64,000 bases of DNA, taken from the NCBI GenBank assembly GCA_038881895.1, contig JAVZOV010000001.1:1-64000 (forward strand), read 5' to 3'. The DNA is from Thermoprotei archaeon (GTDB lineage: Archaea > Thermoproteota > Thermoprotei > Gearchaeales > WAQG01). Numbering within the stretch: position 1 is the stretch's first letter; each line of letters opens with the position of its first letter. A program made the position numbers and the translations under genes. Shown here one piece after another: positions 8,922-17,628 of the stretch. The notes beneath the pieces were generated by a model. It was not told the origin of the DNA. It ran no database searches and was given only the letters and a program-made list of their open reading frames with translations.

Positions 8922-9998
8922 GTGAGAACTGGGCTTATTCTAATGGTTTTAGGAGTTTTACTTTTACTACTTGGAGGTATTCCTGCAGTATTACGTTTCA
9001 TATTTATACAAACTCTTAAAATGGACGTACAAATGTACACAAACATCTTAAATACACCATTATTCTATGGTCATTGGTTTCTAATGGTTTATGGATTCTT
9101 TATGTTATTAATAGGTAACGAGATACTCATAGCATTAAGTAGAGAATGGTCAGGAAAAATTGCCAGTAATGAATATATATTATTCTTTGGCATAATGGTA
9201 GTATTAGCAACACTACTTTACGATTTTTTAAGATTAGATATCATACCGTTTATTCTTGAGGTCATGGGACTTCTTATCCTTCTTAAATACTCAGCGATAT
9301 ACCTTACACCATCCAAAATTGGTCTTCGACCTATATTGTATAATTATTTGATAGTATCAACATTAATAATAACGATTTTTGTAATAATTTTCCAAATGTT
9401 TTATCGTATGCCACAGTTAGCAATAATATTTCCCACTGCAATGATTTTTGCTGTGATGTCGAGAGATATAGGATTAGTACTAGGAGGAAGTGTTGTTAAT
9501 CAAAAAGAAATGAGCATTTCTTATATTTTTCTGGTAGTAGGAATTCTGCTTCATCCTTTCTATTTCTATCTAACCTCATTCTTCTTAATCTCAGCTTGGA
9601 TCATTTCAGTTCATGCTACTAAGATTTACACATCACGAGGAATACGATATTCAAAAATTCATTTAGCCACCGCATGGATCTGGCTTTTAACTTCAGCAAT
9701 TCTATCATGGAGCTATGATGCGTACATTCACACAATCACAATAGGATTTCTGTTCAACACAATATTCGGAGTTGACGTTGTTCTCATAGACCTACTTCTA
9801 GGAATATTAGATAGACGTCTTGTCATTAAACGTTCATATATACCATACTTATTAGTTAATGTGGGCACTATTATGAGAGTAGTATATGATTTAAACATAA
9901 TGTCTCCACTACTATTGCTCGCGACTCCATTACAGGGCATTGGAATTTTATCATTTTACCTTCTAATGTTCTCACAAATATTTTTACAAAGGAGATGA
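8922..9998 (+). CDS. NnrS-like multi-pass membrane protein
   Basis: 358 residues with about ten to twelve membrane segments. Several features match the NnrS family: an early FYGHWFLMVYGF histidine motif followed by an aromatic W-SGK, a mid-protein IHLATAWIWLL, and AYIHTITIGFLFNTIFGV, which corresponds to the conserved HALTVG helix. NnrS proteins bind haem and copper and protect against nitric oxide or help its metabolism. The start is a GTG at 8922, about 25 bases after an ACATTTATGTG box. The last codon overlaps the start of the next regulatory gene, so the two form an operon. Confidence 0.65.
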   Translation: MRTGLILMVLGVLLLLLGGIPAVLRFIFIQTLKMDVQMYTNILNTPLFYGHWFLMVYGFFMLLIGNEILIALSREWSGKIASNEYILFFGIMVVLATLLYDFLRLDIIPFILEVMGLLILLKYSAIYLTPSKIGLRPILYNYLIVSTLIITIFVIIFQMFYRMPQLAIIFPTAMIFAVMSRDIGLVLGGSVVNQKEMSISYIFLVVGILLHPFYFYLTSFFLISAWIISVHATKIYTSRGIRYSKIHLATAWIWLLTSAILSWSYDAYIHTITIGFLFNTIFGVDVVLIDLLLGILDRRLVIKRSYIPYLLVNVGTIMRVVYDLNIMSPLLLLATPLQGIGILSFYLLMFSQIFLQRR

Positions 9999-10648
9999 AG
10001 GAAATGGTAAAAGAGAGAGCTCTAAAAGTAAGAGGACCTGTAGAAATTAAACTTAATATAGAAAGGCGAGACTGCCATATTACACAAGCTGTGGGAAGTC
10101 AAATAAATTCTATTGAAAAAATAATACCCGGAAAAGAAAACACAAACCATCTGATCAAGATTGAACTTACACGCTCTATACGATATAAACTAATGGAAAG
10201 TCCTGCAAAAATAATTAACCTAGGTAATAACTACGTGTGGGTAAAAACTCCAAGTTGTTCATCATGTAAATTTTTTAGTCAAAGTGATGTGCTAATTTTA
10301 GACGCAATACCAATCAACGAGTATGCGATAACATATAGAATTGTAGTACCATCATTTACAGTCTTAAAAAGTATGTTAAAATCCTTAAACGATCTAAATT
10401 TAAAACCGAAGGTTTTAAATAAAAAAGAGGTTACAATCAGTGACGAGACCAATAGATTAACTCCTAGACAACTTCAAGCACTAATTTTAGCTTATAAAAG
10501 AGGCTATTTCGATGTGGACAGGCAGATCACCCTAACTGAGATTTCAAAACTCATGAATATATCACCATCATCAGCGCAAGAAATACTACGTAGAGCACTA
10601 AAAAAAGTAGTTGAAAAATACTTATCCAAACTAAATAAGAGCACCTAG
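9995..10648 (+). CDS. HTH_10 (bacterio-opsin activator-type) transcription regulator
   Basis: 217 residues. The last 55 form an HTH_10 domain: LTPRQLQALILAYKRGYFD, ITLTEISKLMNIS, then SSAQEILRRALKKVV. The N-terminal two thirds contain a CSSC pair near residue 88 that could bind metal or act as a redox switch. The gene overlaps the NnrS-like stop by four bases. HTH_10 proteins are archaeal regulators that often control a neighbouring membrane or redox gene, so it may regulate the NnrS-like gene; this is inference. Translation may start at the first or fourth residue, both ATG. Confidence 0.75.
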   Translation: MKEMVKERALKVRGPVEIKLNIERRDCHITQAVGSQINSIEKIIPGKENTNHLIKIELTRSIRYKLMESPAKIINLGNNYVWVKTPSCSSCKFFSQSDVLILDAIPINEYAITYRIVVPSFTVLKSMLKSLNDLNLKPKVLNKKEVTISDETNRLTPRQLQALILAYKRGYFDVDRQITLTEISKLMNISPSSAQEILRRALKKVVEKYLSKLNKST

Positions 10649-10839
10649 AATTACTTGAACCTATTAATAAAGAATTCATCAACTTCTTTAAAGTAATAAA
10701 ACCTTTTATTTATTCAAAATCCTTGTAAAGGCTGTAATATTTTTGTAACCTGTTATTTACTTATCTTTTCTTTAAACGTGAAACTCATATTATATCACTC
10801 AACTGATAATGATTCATATGCTAATGCATCGAAATCAGG

Positions 10840-11004
10840 TCACTTCGTAACCAGTTCATAATAAAGAGGCTTTGGCTCATGATCATTAAACAAAATAATA
10901 GTGGAACCGCTCGATAATTCATTGAATTTGTTGAAAATGATTTCATGTCTCTTATAAGGCGCTATTCCGAGAACATCAATCATCACAAAATCTCTCTCAA
11001 CCAT
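10840..11004 (-). CDS. DUF2249-like short protein, probably truncated
   Basis: About 54 residues: MIDVLGIAPYKRHEIIF, NELSSGSTIILFNDHEP, then KPLYYEL. This is the pattern of DUF2249 (LDVRG-PP-RH-IF ... NDHDPKPLYY). Family members continue for another 20-30 residues after LYY, but here a stop follows four codons later, so the gene looks shortened. DUF2249 proteins often lie near nitric-oxide or nitrogen-oxide genes, which fits the NnrS-like gene nearby. The start chosen is the ATG at 11004, just downstream of a tandem repeat. Whether it is functional is uncertain. Confidence 0.6.
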   Translation of the reverse strand: MVERDFVMIDVLGIAPYKRHEIIFNKFNELSSGSTIILFNDHEPKPLYYELVTK

Positions 11005-11036
11005 TATGCTATCATAATAGTATGCTATCATAATAG
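11005..11036. repeat. 16-bp tandem duplication (two exact copies)
   Basis: TATGCTATCATAATAG occurs twice head to tail, directly upstream of the DUF2249-like start. It occupies the place where promoter and initiation signals would be, so it may have altered expression. Confidence 0.85.
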
Positions 11037-11040
11037 TCTA

Positions 11041-11262
11041 ACTCTTTTCACAAACATCATTATGAACATTCTCACCAACCTCCTTCTCAACGGGTCTTAT
11101 AATGTGATTATGATTTCCCTCTGGCACTCTTTAACCAAACATCATCTTTACAGTATATGTGATCTAAAAGGACTCAAAACAAACTTGCTGATAAGAGTTT
11201 CATCATTAAACATTCTGAAAACTAACTCCTTGAGTTTAGGATGTTCATTCACAACATGCTGA
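11041..11262 (-). pseudogene. Possible decayed gene upstream of the DUF2249-like gene
   Basis: The minus strand reads HVVNEHPKLKELVFRM and then NDETLISKFVLSPFRSHI before a stop. A shifted frame then gives RVPEGNHNHIIRPVEKEV and GENVHNDVCEKS, also ending in a stop. Both pieces have natural protein composition and the same orientation as the DUF2249-like gene. They look like one gene broken by frameshifts. I do not recognise the family. A relic repeat (11281-11335) adjoins it. Confidence 0.35.
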
Positions 11263-11280
11263 AACCAGTCTTTTCAGCAA

Positions 11281-11335
11281 TTTAATTCTTCCTTTCAGAG
11301 CTAAAGTTTTAGTTTCTCTTACCAAATTCCTGTAG
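11281..11335 (+). repeat. IS200/IS605-like end relic, type B (copy B5)
   Basis: A degenerate member of the B family: TTTCAGAGCTAAAGTTTTAG followed by TTTCTCTTACC. It compares with CCAGAACTGAAGTTCTAGG and CTTTCTTGTC in the best copy (B2, 55972). It retains the AATTYATTC lead-in but its stem is weak. Confidence 0.4.
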
Positions 11336-11355
11336 ATCCGAATTGATGAGGAGAA

Positions 11356-12546
11356 TTAGAGTCTTTCTATCATCATAGAGAATGCCCCTCCTCCTCCGTG
11401 GCATATGCCTGCTAATCCGCGTTTAAGACCTTTTTGTTTGAGTGCGTAGATAAGTGTTGTTAATATTCGTGCACCACTAGCTCCTATTGGATGTCCTAGT
11501 GCTATTGCACCGCCATGAATGTTAATTTTTTCTAGTGGGATGTTTAGGTCTTTAGAGACTATTAGTGGTACAATTGCGAACGCTTCGTTAACTTCAACTA
11601 GATCTACGTCATTCGCTGTCATGTTGAGTTTTTTAAGCAGTTTTTGAATCGCTGGTACGGGAGCTTCTATGAAATTCACAAGATCTATAGCAGCAGAAGC
11701 ATAACCTAATATCTTAGCTAATGGTTTTAATCCCATTGATTTAGCTTTTTCCATGCTAGTTACGATGACTGCTGATGCACCATCGGAAATTTGTGATGCA
11801 TTACCTGCAGTGGTTATCCCGTCTGATGAGAAAAACGGTTTTAGTTTTGATAGCTTTTCTACAGAAGTATCATATCTAATACCTTCATCTCTGTCCAGCA
11901 TAATTTTTTCTCCATCCTTGGTTATATCGATGGGCACCATTTCTTCTTTGAAATAGCCTTTAAGTGTTGCTTCACCAGCTTTTTTGTGACTTTCGTATGC
12001 GAAAGTATCAGCTTCTTCTCGTGTTATGCCCCGTTTTTTAGCTATTTGATCAGCAACTAAACCCATGGGATTGCCGTAATAATCCTCAAGTCCATCGTGA
12101 GTTAACGTATCTATCAGTGTGGGACCGCTTTTATACATAACTTTCCATCCCCATCTAACATTTGCTGGAACTAGAAATGGTGCATTACTCATGCTTTCTA
12201 TTCCTCCGGCTACAATAACTTCTGCATCACCGGCTTTTATTGCTTGAGCAGCTAAAGCAACAGCTTTGAGTGATGATGCGCATACCTTATTTACTGTATA
12301 GCCTTCAGTATTTTCAGGTAGGCCTCCAAGGACACCTATAACTCTAGCTGGATTTTGACCAAGGCCAGCTCCCACAACATTTCCCATAATAATTTCATCA
12401 ACCATTTTCGGATCAATGCCAGCTCTGTTAATTGCTTCTCTGACAACTATTACGCCAAGTTCCATTGCAGAAAGTTTAGCTAATGATTGACCGAATTTTC
12501 CGACAGGAGTTCTAACAGCACTCACAATAACAACATCATTGCTCAT
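11356..12546 (-). CDS. Acetyl-CoA C-acetyltransferase (thiolase)
   Basis: About 396 residues with a full thiolase catalytic set: nucleophilic Cys89 in VNKVCASSLKA, NEAFA, GGAIALGHPIGASGAR with the catalytic histidine, and the second cysteine in GICHGGGGAF near the C-terminus. It condenses two acetyl-CoA or cleaves beta-ketoacyl-CoA. The start is placed at the ATG at 12546, since an AATATTTATG box lies at the right distance; the longer reading from 12570 adds eight atypical residues. It is separate from the HMG-CoA synthase operon, but it is the only thiolase in the window with catalytic cysteines. Confidence 0.9.
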   Translation of the reverse strand: MSNDVVIVSAVRTPVGKFGQSLAKLSAMELGVIVVREAINRAGIDPKMVDEIIMGNVVGAGLGQNPARVIGVLGGLPENTEGYTVNKVCASSLKAVALAAQAIKAGDAEVIVAGGIESMSNAPFLVPANVRWGWKVMYKSGPTLIDTLTHDGLEDYYGNPMGLVADQIAKKRGITREEADTFAYESHKKAGEATLKGYFKEEMVPIDITKDGEKIMLDRDEGIRYDTSVEKLSKLKPFFSSDGITTAGNASQISDGASAVIVTSMEKAKSMGLKPLAKILGYASAAIDLVNFIEAPVPAIQKLLKKLNMTANDVDLVEVNEAFAIVPLIVSKDLNIPLEKINIHGGAIALGHPIGASGARILTTLIYALKQKGLKRGLAGICHGGGGAFSMMIERL

Positions 12547-12675
12547 GTTAATACACAATATATTCCTCATAAATATTGAATATATTTCTATTGTAAAGAA
12601 AATTTTACTTATTAGATAACATTGGATAACAAAATCATCCCTCTAACAGGCTTAATTCTTGTTTATTGAGAACTG

Positions 12676-13101
12676 TTACATGCTTAATATTTCTTTTATT
12701 TTGTTCAATGTTTCTCTCAATTTTTGGTTTTCATTTCTGAGCTTTTCAACCTGGTTTTCAAGCTCCTTAATACGTGATTCGAAACTGGTAGTTATTTCAT
12801 GTTGAGACACATAACGATCAATTCGAATGTTGCTAAAGGATACTTTGTTAGAATCCTTATCATACGTTGCTGTGAGTGTAATTCTGATAAGGTCACCTTT
12901 ACCAAGCTTCATCTCTTCTACTAATTTACGGTATAATTCTTGGTTAAGTTCAGTAACATCTCTCATTATAACATCTTTAGGAACTTGTTTACCTAATAGA
13001 ACGAATGCAGCTCGTCTCAATTTATTAGCATATATAGCAGTTGGAATAACTCCTGTCCTTAACTCAACACTAACTTGTTCACCTTCTTTAGAAACGGACA
13101 T
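12676..13101 (-). CDS. DUF2258 / ThermoDBP-like nucleic-acid-binding protein
   Basis: 141 residues. The N-terminal 95 residues (VELRTGVIPTAIYANKLRRA, LLGKQVPKD, LGKGDLIRITLTATYD) resemble the DUF2258 family. In Thermoproteales that family includes a single-stranded DNA-binding protein; relatives elsewhere bind nucleic acid of uncertain kind. The C-terminus is a leucine-zipper-like coiled coil from about 103 to 141, which likely drives oligomerisation. The assignment rests on remembered family patterns. The coiled-coil architecture is clear from the sequence. Confidence 0.5.
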   Translation of the reverse strand: MSVSKEGEQVSVELRTGVIPTAIYANKLRRAAFVLLGKQVPKDVIMRDVTELNQELYRKLVEEMKLGKGDLIRITLTATYDKDSNKVSFSNIRIDRYVSQHEITTSFESRIKELENQVEKLRNENQKLRETLNKIKEILSM

Positions 13102-13277
13102 TAACCATCAAGTATATATTATGAAACCTCATATATAAACTTTTTATTATTTATAGAAAACATAAAACACGCTTGTCGTAGTCTTTTATTTACTTTAAAG
13201 AGGATATTGTTGTTTTTATTGATGTTATACAGTTAACTTTAAATGCTTGGTTGGATTATCCAGACTTGGTGAATAAT

Positions 13278-13748
13278 ATGAACATCTTAAGGATTTCGAT
13301 AGTAGTTTTGTTTATATGGGCAATAATTTCAACAGCGTTTGCTATCAATTATTACTTTCTTTATCTGCAAGATGAATCTCTTATAAGTAGTATTAGGACT
13401 AAAGTGCCAACTGTAAGTGTTAATCTTTTAATAAAATTCGATAATGGTACTAAAAAATGGTACAATAATACAACAGTTTCATTGGGTTCTTCACTGTTCA
13501 ATGTGACTAAAAAGGTTGCTAGTGTGAATTATACTCAGTATTCGTTCGGAGTATACGTGGTTGGAATAAACGGTGTGTTTGAAAATAAACAACAGAATAA
13601 ATATTGGTTCTGGTGGTATTACTCAGGGAATTCTTGGTACATGGGTCCTGTCGCTGCAGATAGATATATTGTATCAAATAATGAAATATTAGCATGGGTG
13701 TATAGTCCAGTTAATGCAACAACATGGCAACCTCTAGTGAAACCGTAG
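13278..13748 (+). CDS. DUF4430-domain membrane-anchored extracellular protein
   Basis: 156 residues: an N-terminal signal/anchor helix and then an extracellular domain with several N-glycosylation sequons (NGT, NNT, NYT, NAT). The core pattern VSLGSSLFNVTKKVA..FGVYVVGINGV and YWFWWYYSGNSWYMGPVAADRY is typical of DUF4430, a fold related to cobalamin-binding proteins. The start is the ATG at 13278, seven bases after GGTGA; a TTG at 13251 is also in frame. An ECF S-component begins four bases after the stop. The pair suggests substrate capture plus uptake, possibly of a corrinoid (inference). Confidence 0.65.
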   Translation: MNILRISIVVLFIWAIISTAFAINYYFLYLQDESLISSIRTKVPTVSVNLLIKFDNGTKKWYNNTTVSLGSSLFNVTKKVASVNYTQYSFGVYVVGINGVFENKQQNKYWFWWYYSGNSWYMGPVAADRYIVSNNEILAWVYSPVNATTWQPLVKP

Positions 13749-13751
13749 GAA

Positions 13752-14309
13752 GTGGTTGTTATAAACAGATCTTTAAAAATTGCTACAATATCAATTTTAA
13801 CAGCAACAGCAATAACTATTAGGATCACTAAAAATTGGACAATAGGAGCTTTCCAATTTATTAATATAGCGTTAATTTTTGGGTTTATCGGATCAATACT
13901 TTTAGATCCCTTAAGTGGAGGTCTTGTAGCGCTTCTTTCTCAATTAATTTCTGATCTGTTTATTTGGCCAGGACCATGGACACCAATAACATCATTCACA
14001 GCTTTTGCCACAGCTATGTTAGGTAGTTTGTCCAAACGTATAAAGTATGAAGAATTTCAAGTGATCATCCTTTATCTCTGTGTCTTTTTTTATGATATTA
14101 TTACATCAACATTAACTTACCTTATTTCTGGGCTTTCGCCGATCAATTCTTTAGTTGTAGGTTTAATAGGACTTTTTCTACCTGTTGAAGGGGGTTGGAT
14201 GTTTGGTGTTGGACCAATAACAGAATTCACCACATCATTTTTAACAGTAATGCTTATGAAAATATTAAAGAGAAATGGATTCAACACAATGCAATTTATT
14301 CAAAGTTAA
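13752..14309 (+). CDS. ECF-transporter S-component-like membrane protein
   Basis: 185 residues with about five or six membrane helices. The N-terminal NRSLKIATISILTATAIT and the GFIGSILLDPLSGGLVALLSQLISDLF segment resemble substrate-binding S-components of energy-coupling-factor vitamin transporters. No EcfA ATPase or EcfT gene is adjacent, so it would use a shared module. It follows the DUF4430 gene by four bases in an operon. The substrate is not evident; cobalamin or a related compound is a guess from the DUF4430 partner. Confidence 0.6.
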   Translation: MVVINRSLKIATISILTATAITIRITKNWTIGAFQFINIALIFGFIGSILLDPLSGGLVALLSQLISDLFIWPGPWTPITSFTAFATAMLGSLSKRIKYEEFQVIILYLCVFFYDIITSTLTYLISGLSPINSLVVGLIGLFLPVEGGWMFGVGPITEFTTSFLTVMLMKILKRNGFNTMQFIQS

Positions 14310-14354
14310 ATGTTTTAGTTAAATTTATCTAATTAAATTTCTATTTATACCAAA

Positions 14355-14909
14355 ATGGTGAAGCCGAAAGGAAAAAATAGGAAAGAGAAAAATCAGAATT
14401 TCATTGGCTTTATTGCACTTTTATCCGTGGTTATCTTTCTTATAATCGTTATGTATATTATGCAAGTAATGAACACACAAAACACTCCAGTCATGGTTTC
14501 TAATAATATTTTGAGCATTCCTCTTGTTGGTACCGATGGCCGAATTTATACTCTCAGTAATTTTACTGGAAAAATTACGCTTATAGAATTTATGGCTACA
14601 TGGTGTCCTCACTGTAAAAACATGATTCCTGTCCTTAAGCAAGTGTATTTTGAATTTAAGAATAAAATAAACATTGTCTCCATTGGACCGGATGCATCTG
14701 ATAACCTAGATACATTAAGAACATATAAGAGTGAATATAACATAACATGGACAATACTTTGGGATAATGGTGGAGTACTTGCGAAAAAAGTGAATCTTCA
14801 AGCATATCCAACATTTATGATACTTAGTAAAAATGGTGAAGTATTATGGAGTAAGGTTGGTGAAATAAGTGCAGACGATCTAAAAGCAGTAATCTCATCG
14901 CATCTCTGA
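14355..14909 (+). CDS. TlpA-like membrane-anchored thioredoxin-fold protein
   Basis: 184 residues: a lysine-rich start, one membrane helix (about 18-40), and then a TlpA/ResA-type thioredoxin domain. The active site is ATWCPHCKNM with a CPHC redox pair, and a cis-proline motif QAYPTFMILS follows. Such proteins face outward and reduce or oxidise disulfides, often in cytochrome or copper-centre assembly. It is on the same strand as the DUF4430/ECF pair, 46 bases away, with its own possible promoter (ATTTATACC). Confidence 0.8.
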   Translation: MVKPKGKNRKEKNQNFIGFIALLSVVIFLIIVMYIMQVMNTQNTPVMVSNNILSIPLVGTDGRIYTLSNFTGKITLIEFMATWCPHCKNMIPVLKQVYFEFKNKINIVSIGPDASDNLDTLRTYKSEYNITWTILWDNGGVLAKKVNLQAYPTFMILSKNGEVLWSKVGEISADDLKAVISSHL

Positions 14910-15120
14910 GAATCTTTAAAATAATTTAGCTTAACAGGAAATACTACAACATTAATTAATAAGATGAATGAATTATTTAATGCTTAAACATATTATGAAT
15001 TATAGTCTGTCTCCGTGAAGGTGATGTTAACGTTATCATTTATTCTTTCTGTTTCTATTACGGAATTGGATAATATAAGATAGAAGAGCGATATATCGAT
15101 GAAAGTGCTAGAGAGGTTAG

Positions 15121-17619
15121 CTAAAGCTCTTGAATTCTATTGTTTTCAATTTTTATTGTAGATTGTGAGTCGTTACGTTCGATTGTTACTATCATGTCAA
15201 AGATTGGAGCATCAGCCAACTCACCGATATGTGATATGACAACAACAGTGCTGAAATTTTCTTTAAGCTTCCCTAGTATATCTAAAAATGCGTTGCGTCT
15301 TTCTTCATCTAATGCACTTAGACCCTCATCTATGATTAGAAAATCTGGTCGACGTAATCCGTGTTGTTCTGCTACTGCACTCATGATTCCTAAACGTAGT
15401 GCAAAACCTATAGCTGTTCTTTCTCCCATTGATAGAGCCTCAAGTTTTCTTTGAATCATGCCTTCTTGGACGCTGGCATGTATACCACCAGAATCGATAC
15501 TTAGTTTTAGCGTGAAACGATTACCTAAGAACAGGTTAACATATTCTTGGGCATAATATTCAACTCTTTTAACATAGTAAGATATTAATTTTGCAGGAAA
15601 ATTACGTTCCATAAATACGTTATCTAATGCTCTGTGGATTTCTAATTCATGCTCTATTTCTTTTAATTTCATTTCCATCTTTTCATATTCTTTACGCTTT
15701 TGTGCTAATTCATTAAGTGCGTCGTTGATCCCTTTTATTTGACCATCGATTTCTCCAATTTTTCTGCTTTTCTCGTCTCGCTCTTTTCTTAGTTCATCTA
15801 GTTTTAATGTTAGTGAGTCTAATTCTTTCTTTAATACTTCATAATTTTTAGTATTGTTCTCAATATCTTGACACTCTTTATTGAGATTTTCAATTTCTCT
15901 CTTTTTCTCGTTTATTCTTTCCTTTAAAATTTTTAACTCGTTTTCTAATGTTGAACGTTCATTTAATTTTTCTCTTAACTTCTCTAATTCCATCTCATTA
16001 CTTTTAATATACTGCTTAATAATTTGTGGATTTGTGATGGTAAGAGATTTAATTTCTTTTTGCAATGATTGGTTAATTTCAGAAATTTTCTTCTTAATTT
16101 CTTCGAGCTCCCTCTGTTTTTGTGTTATTTCTCTCTCAAGGTCTTCTAGGTTCTTTTTCTTTTCAATGAGGTCATTCAGTCTTTCCATTAAGAGATTTTT
16201 TGAACCAATCCTACGTGTTAATTCTTTTTTTATGTCTTCTAAACGCTTTATTTCTTGATTTTTTTCTTTTTGCTGTTCTTCAAGGTATTCTATATGATAG
16301 TTTAGCCCGTTAATTTCTTCTTCATATTTTTTAATCAGTTCATTTCTTTTTTGGATACTTAATTCTGATCCACATACAGGGCAATGAACCACAGTCTTTT
16401 CGTTGCCGGTCTTCATAAGTATGTTTTTGTGATTTAGTATATCGTTTAACTTTGACTTGTATTCACTGAGATTCTTAATTATAGTCATATTTTCATTGTT
16501 AAGTTCGTTATAACGTTTTTCTATATCAGTAAACACCTTCTCATCCTTTTCTATTTTGTCTAATTGATCCTTGATCTCATTAATTTTGTTTACTTCCTTC
16601 TTTATGTTATCGTGTTCCTTAATAGCTTGTTTTAATGAAGATTCCAAGAGTTCTCTCTTTCTTTCGAATTCTTGATATGTCTCATAGTGTTCACGCAAAA
16701 TTTCTAATTCTTTAGTAATAATCTCAATTTTTTCATCAATATTCACAGTTTCTTCTAATTTTTTCTCTATTTCTCGTTTCTTTTCTTCACTACTGTTTAT
16801 ATCGTTCTTTAAGCTTTCTACCTTTCGTTTCTTATCATCAGCTTGTCTTCGAAGTTCTTCCTGTACTCCTACTTTAGATCTTAAATCTTTCTCATTCTGA
16901 CTTAGTCTCTCATATATTGCTTCAACCTCCTCTAGCTCTTTTTCTTCTAGTTTTTTCTCTATTTCTAATTGCGATAATGTGTTTCGTAGAGTTGTTTCTT
17001 TTTCGAGTTCTCTTTTGATTAATAATAAATTAGAGGAGAGTTTCTCATTTTCTTTTTCCAATCTATCTTTCTCTTCTTTAATTCTCTCACGCAATGGATC
17101 AAAATTTATGTTAAATATATTTAGAAAAAGATTACGACGCTCACTTGAAGACGCTTCGCTAAGTATTTCGACTTCACCTTGTCTAATGACTACTGTAGAA
17201 TGAAATGTCTTTTGATCCATCCCGAGTAATTCAATGATTTTACTATTAACTTCTTTAACAGTATCTGCCCTACGAACTTCTTTGTTATTGACGATCTCAG
17301 CCAATTCGGCCGTAGAACTCCCATCTTTAATGATACTACGTCTAATTATATATTTTGAAGATTGACCCTGGGGTGATTTATAGGTAAATGCTAATTCTAC
17401 ATAAGATTCTCTCATACCTTGGGATATTAATTCATCTCGTTTTCCTCTGTGGCTGATAGCATCAGGCCCGTACAATGCGAATGCAGGTACATCTACAAAA
17501 AGTGTTGTTTTCCCAGCACCATTCACTCCTCTACAAAAAATCATTCTATTACCTAAGAGGACTTCATGACTACCCTTAAATACTGTAAAATTTTTAATCC
17601 TTATATGCTCGATTCCCAT
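15121..17619 (-). CDS. rad50: DNA double-strand break repair ATPase Rad50
   Basis: 832 residues. Walker A GVNGAGKTT is near residue 31-39. Two very long coiled-coil arms are joined at a CPVC zinc hook (Cys413, Cys416). The C-terminal lobe has the ABC signature LSMGERTAIGF and Walker B FLIIDEGLSALDEERR. Together with Mre11 it recognises, tethers and processes DNA ends. Its start lies nine bases after the mre11 stop, so they form one operon. The usual archaeal partners herA and nurA are not adjacent here. Confidence 0.95.
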   Translation of the reverse strand: MGIEHIRIKNFTVFKGSHEVLLGNRMIFCRGVNGAGKTTLFVDVPAFALYGPDAISHRGKRDELISQGMRESYVELAFTYKSPQGQSSKYIIRRSIIKDGSSTAELAEIVNNKEVRRADTVKEVNSKIIELLGMDQKTFHSTVVIRQGEVEILSEASSSERRNLFLNIFNINFDPLRERIKEEKDRLEKENEKLSSNLLLIKRELEKETTLRNTLSQLEIEKKLEEKELEEVEAIYERLSQNEKDLRSKVGVQEELRRQADDKKRKVESLKNDINSSEEKKREIEKKLEETVNIDEKIEIITKELEILREHYETYQEFERKRELLESSLKQAIKEHDNIKKEVNKINEIKDQLDKIEKDEKVFTDIEKRYNELNNENMTIIKNLSEYKSKLNDILNHKNILMKTGNEKTVVHCPVCGSELSIQKRNELIKKYEEEINGLNYHIEYLEEQQKEKNQEIKRLEDIKKELTRRIGSKNLLMERLNDLIEKKKNLEDLEREITQKQRELEEIKKKISEINQSLQKEIKSLTITNPQIIKQYIKSNEMELEKLREKLNERSTLENELKILKERINEKKREIENLNKECQDIENNTKNYEVLKKELDSLTLKLDELRKERDEKSRKIGEIDGQIKGINDALNELAQKRKEYEKMEMKLKEIEHELEIHRALDNVFMERNFPAKLISYYVKRVEYYAQEYVNLFLGNRFTLKLSIDSGGIHASVQEGMIQRKLEALSMGERTAIGFALRLGIMSAVAEQHGLRRPDFLIIDEGLSALDEERRNAFLDILGKLKENFSTVVVISHIGELADAPIFDMIVTIERNDSQSTIKIENNRIQEL

Positions 17620-17628
17620 GCTATCACC

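Noticed and set aside
11005-11036. CRISPR-like repeat
   Set aside because: Only two adjacent copies without spacers; it is a simple tandem duplication.
16979-17203. Plus-strand frames inside rad50
   Set aside because: Serine/phenylalanine-rich mirror images of the glutamate/lysine-rich coiled coil; no independent support.
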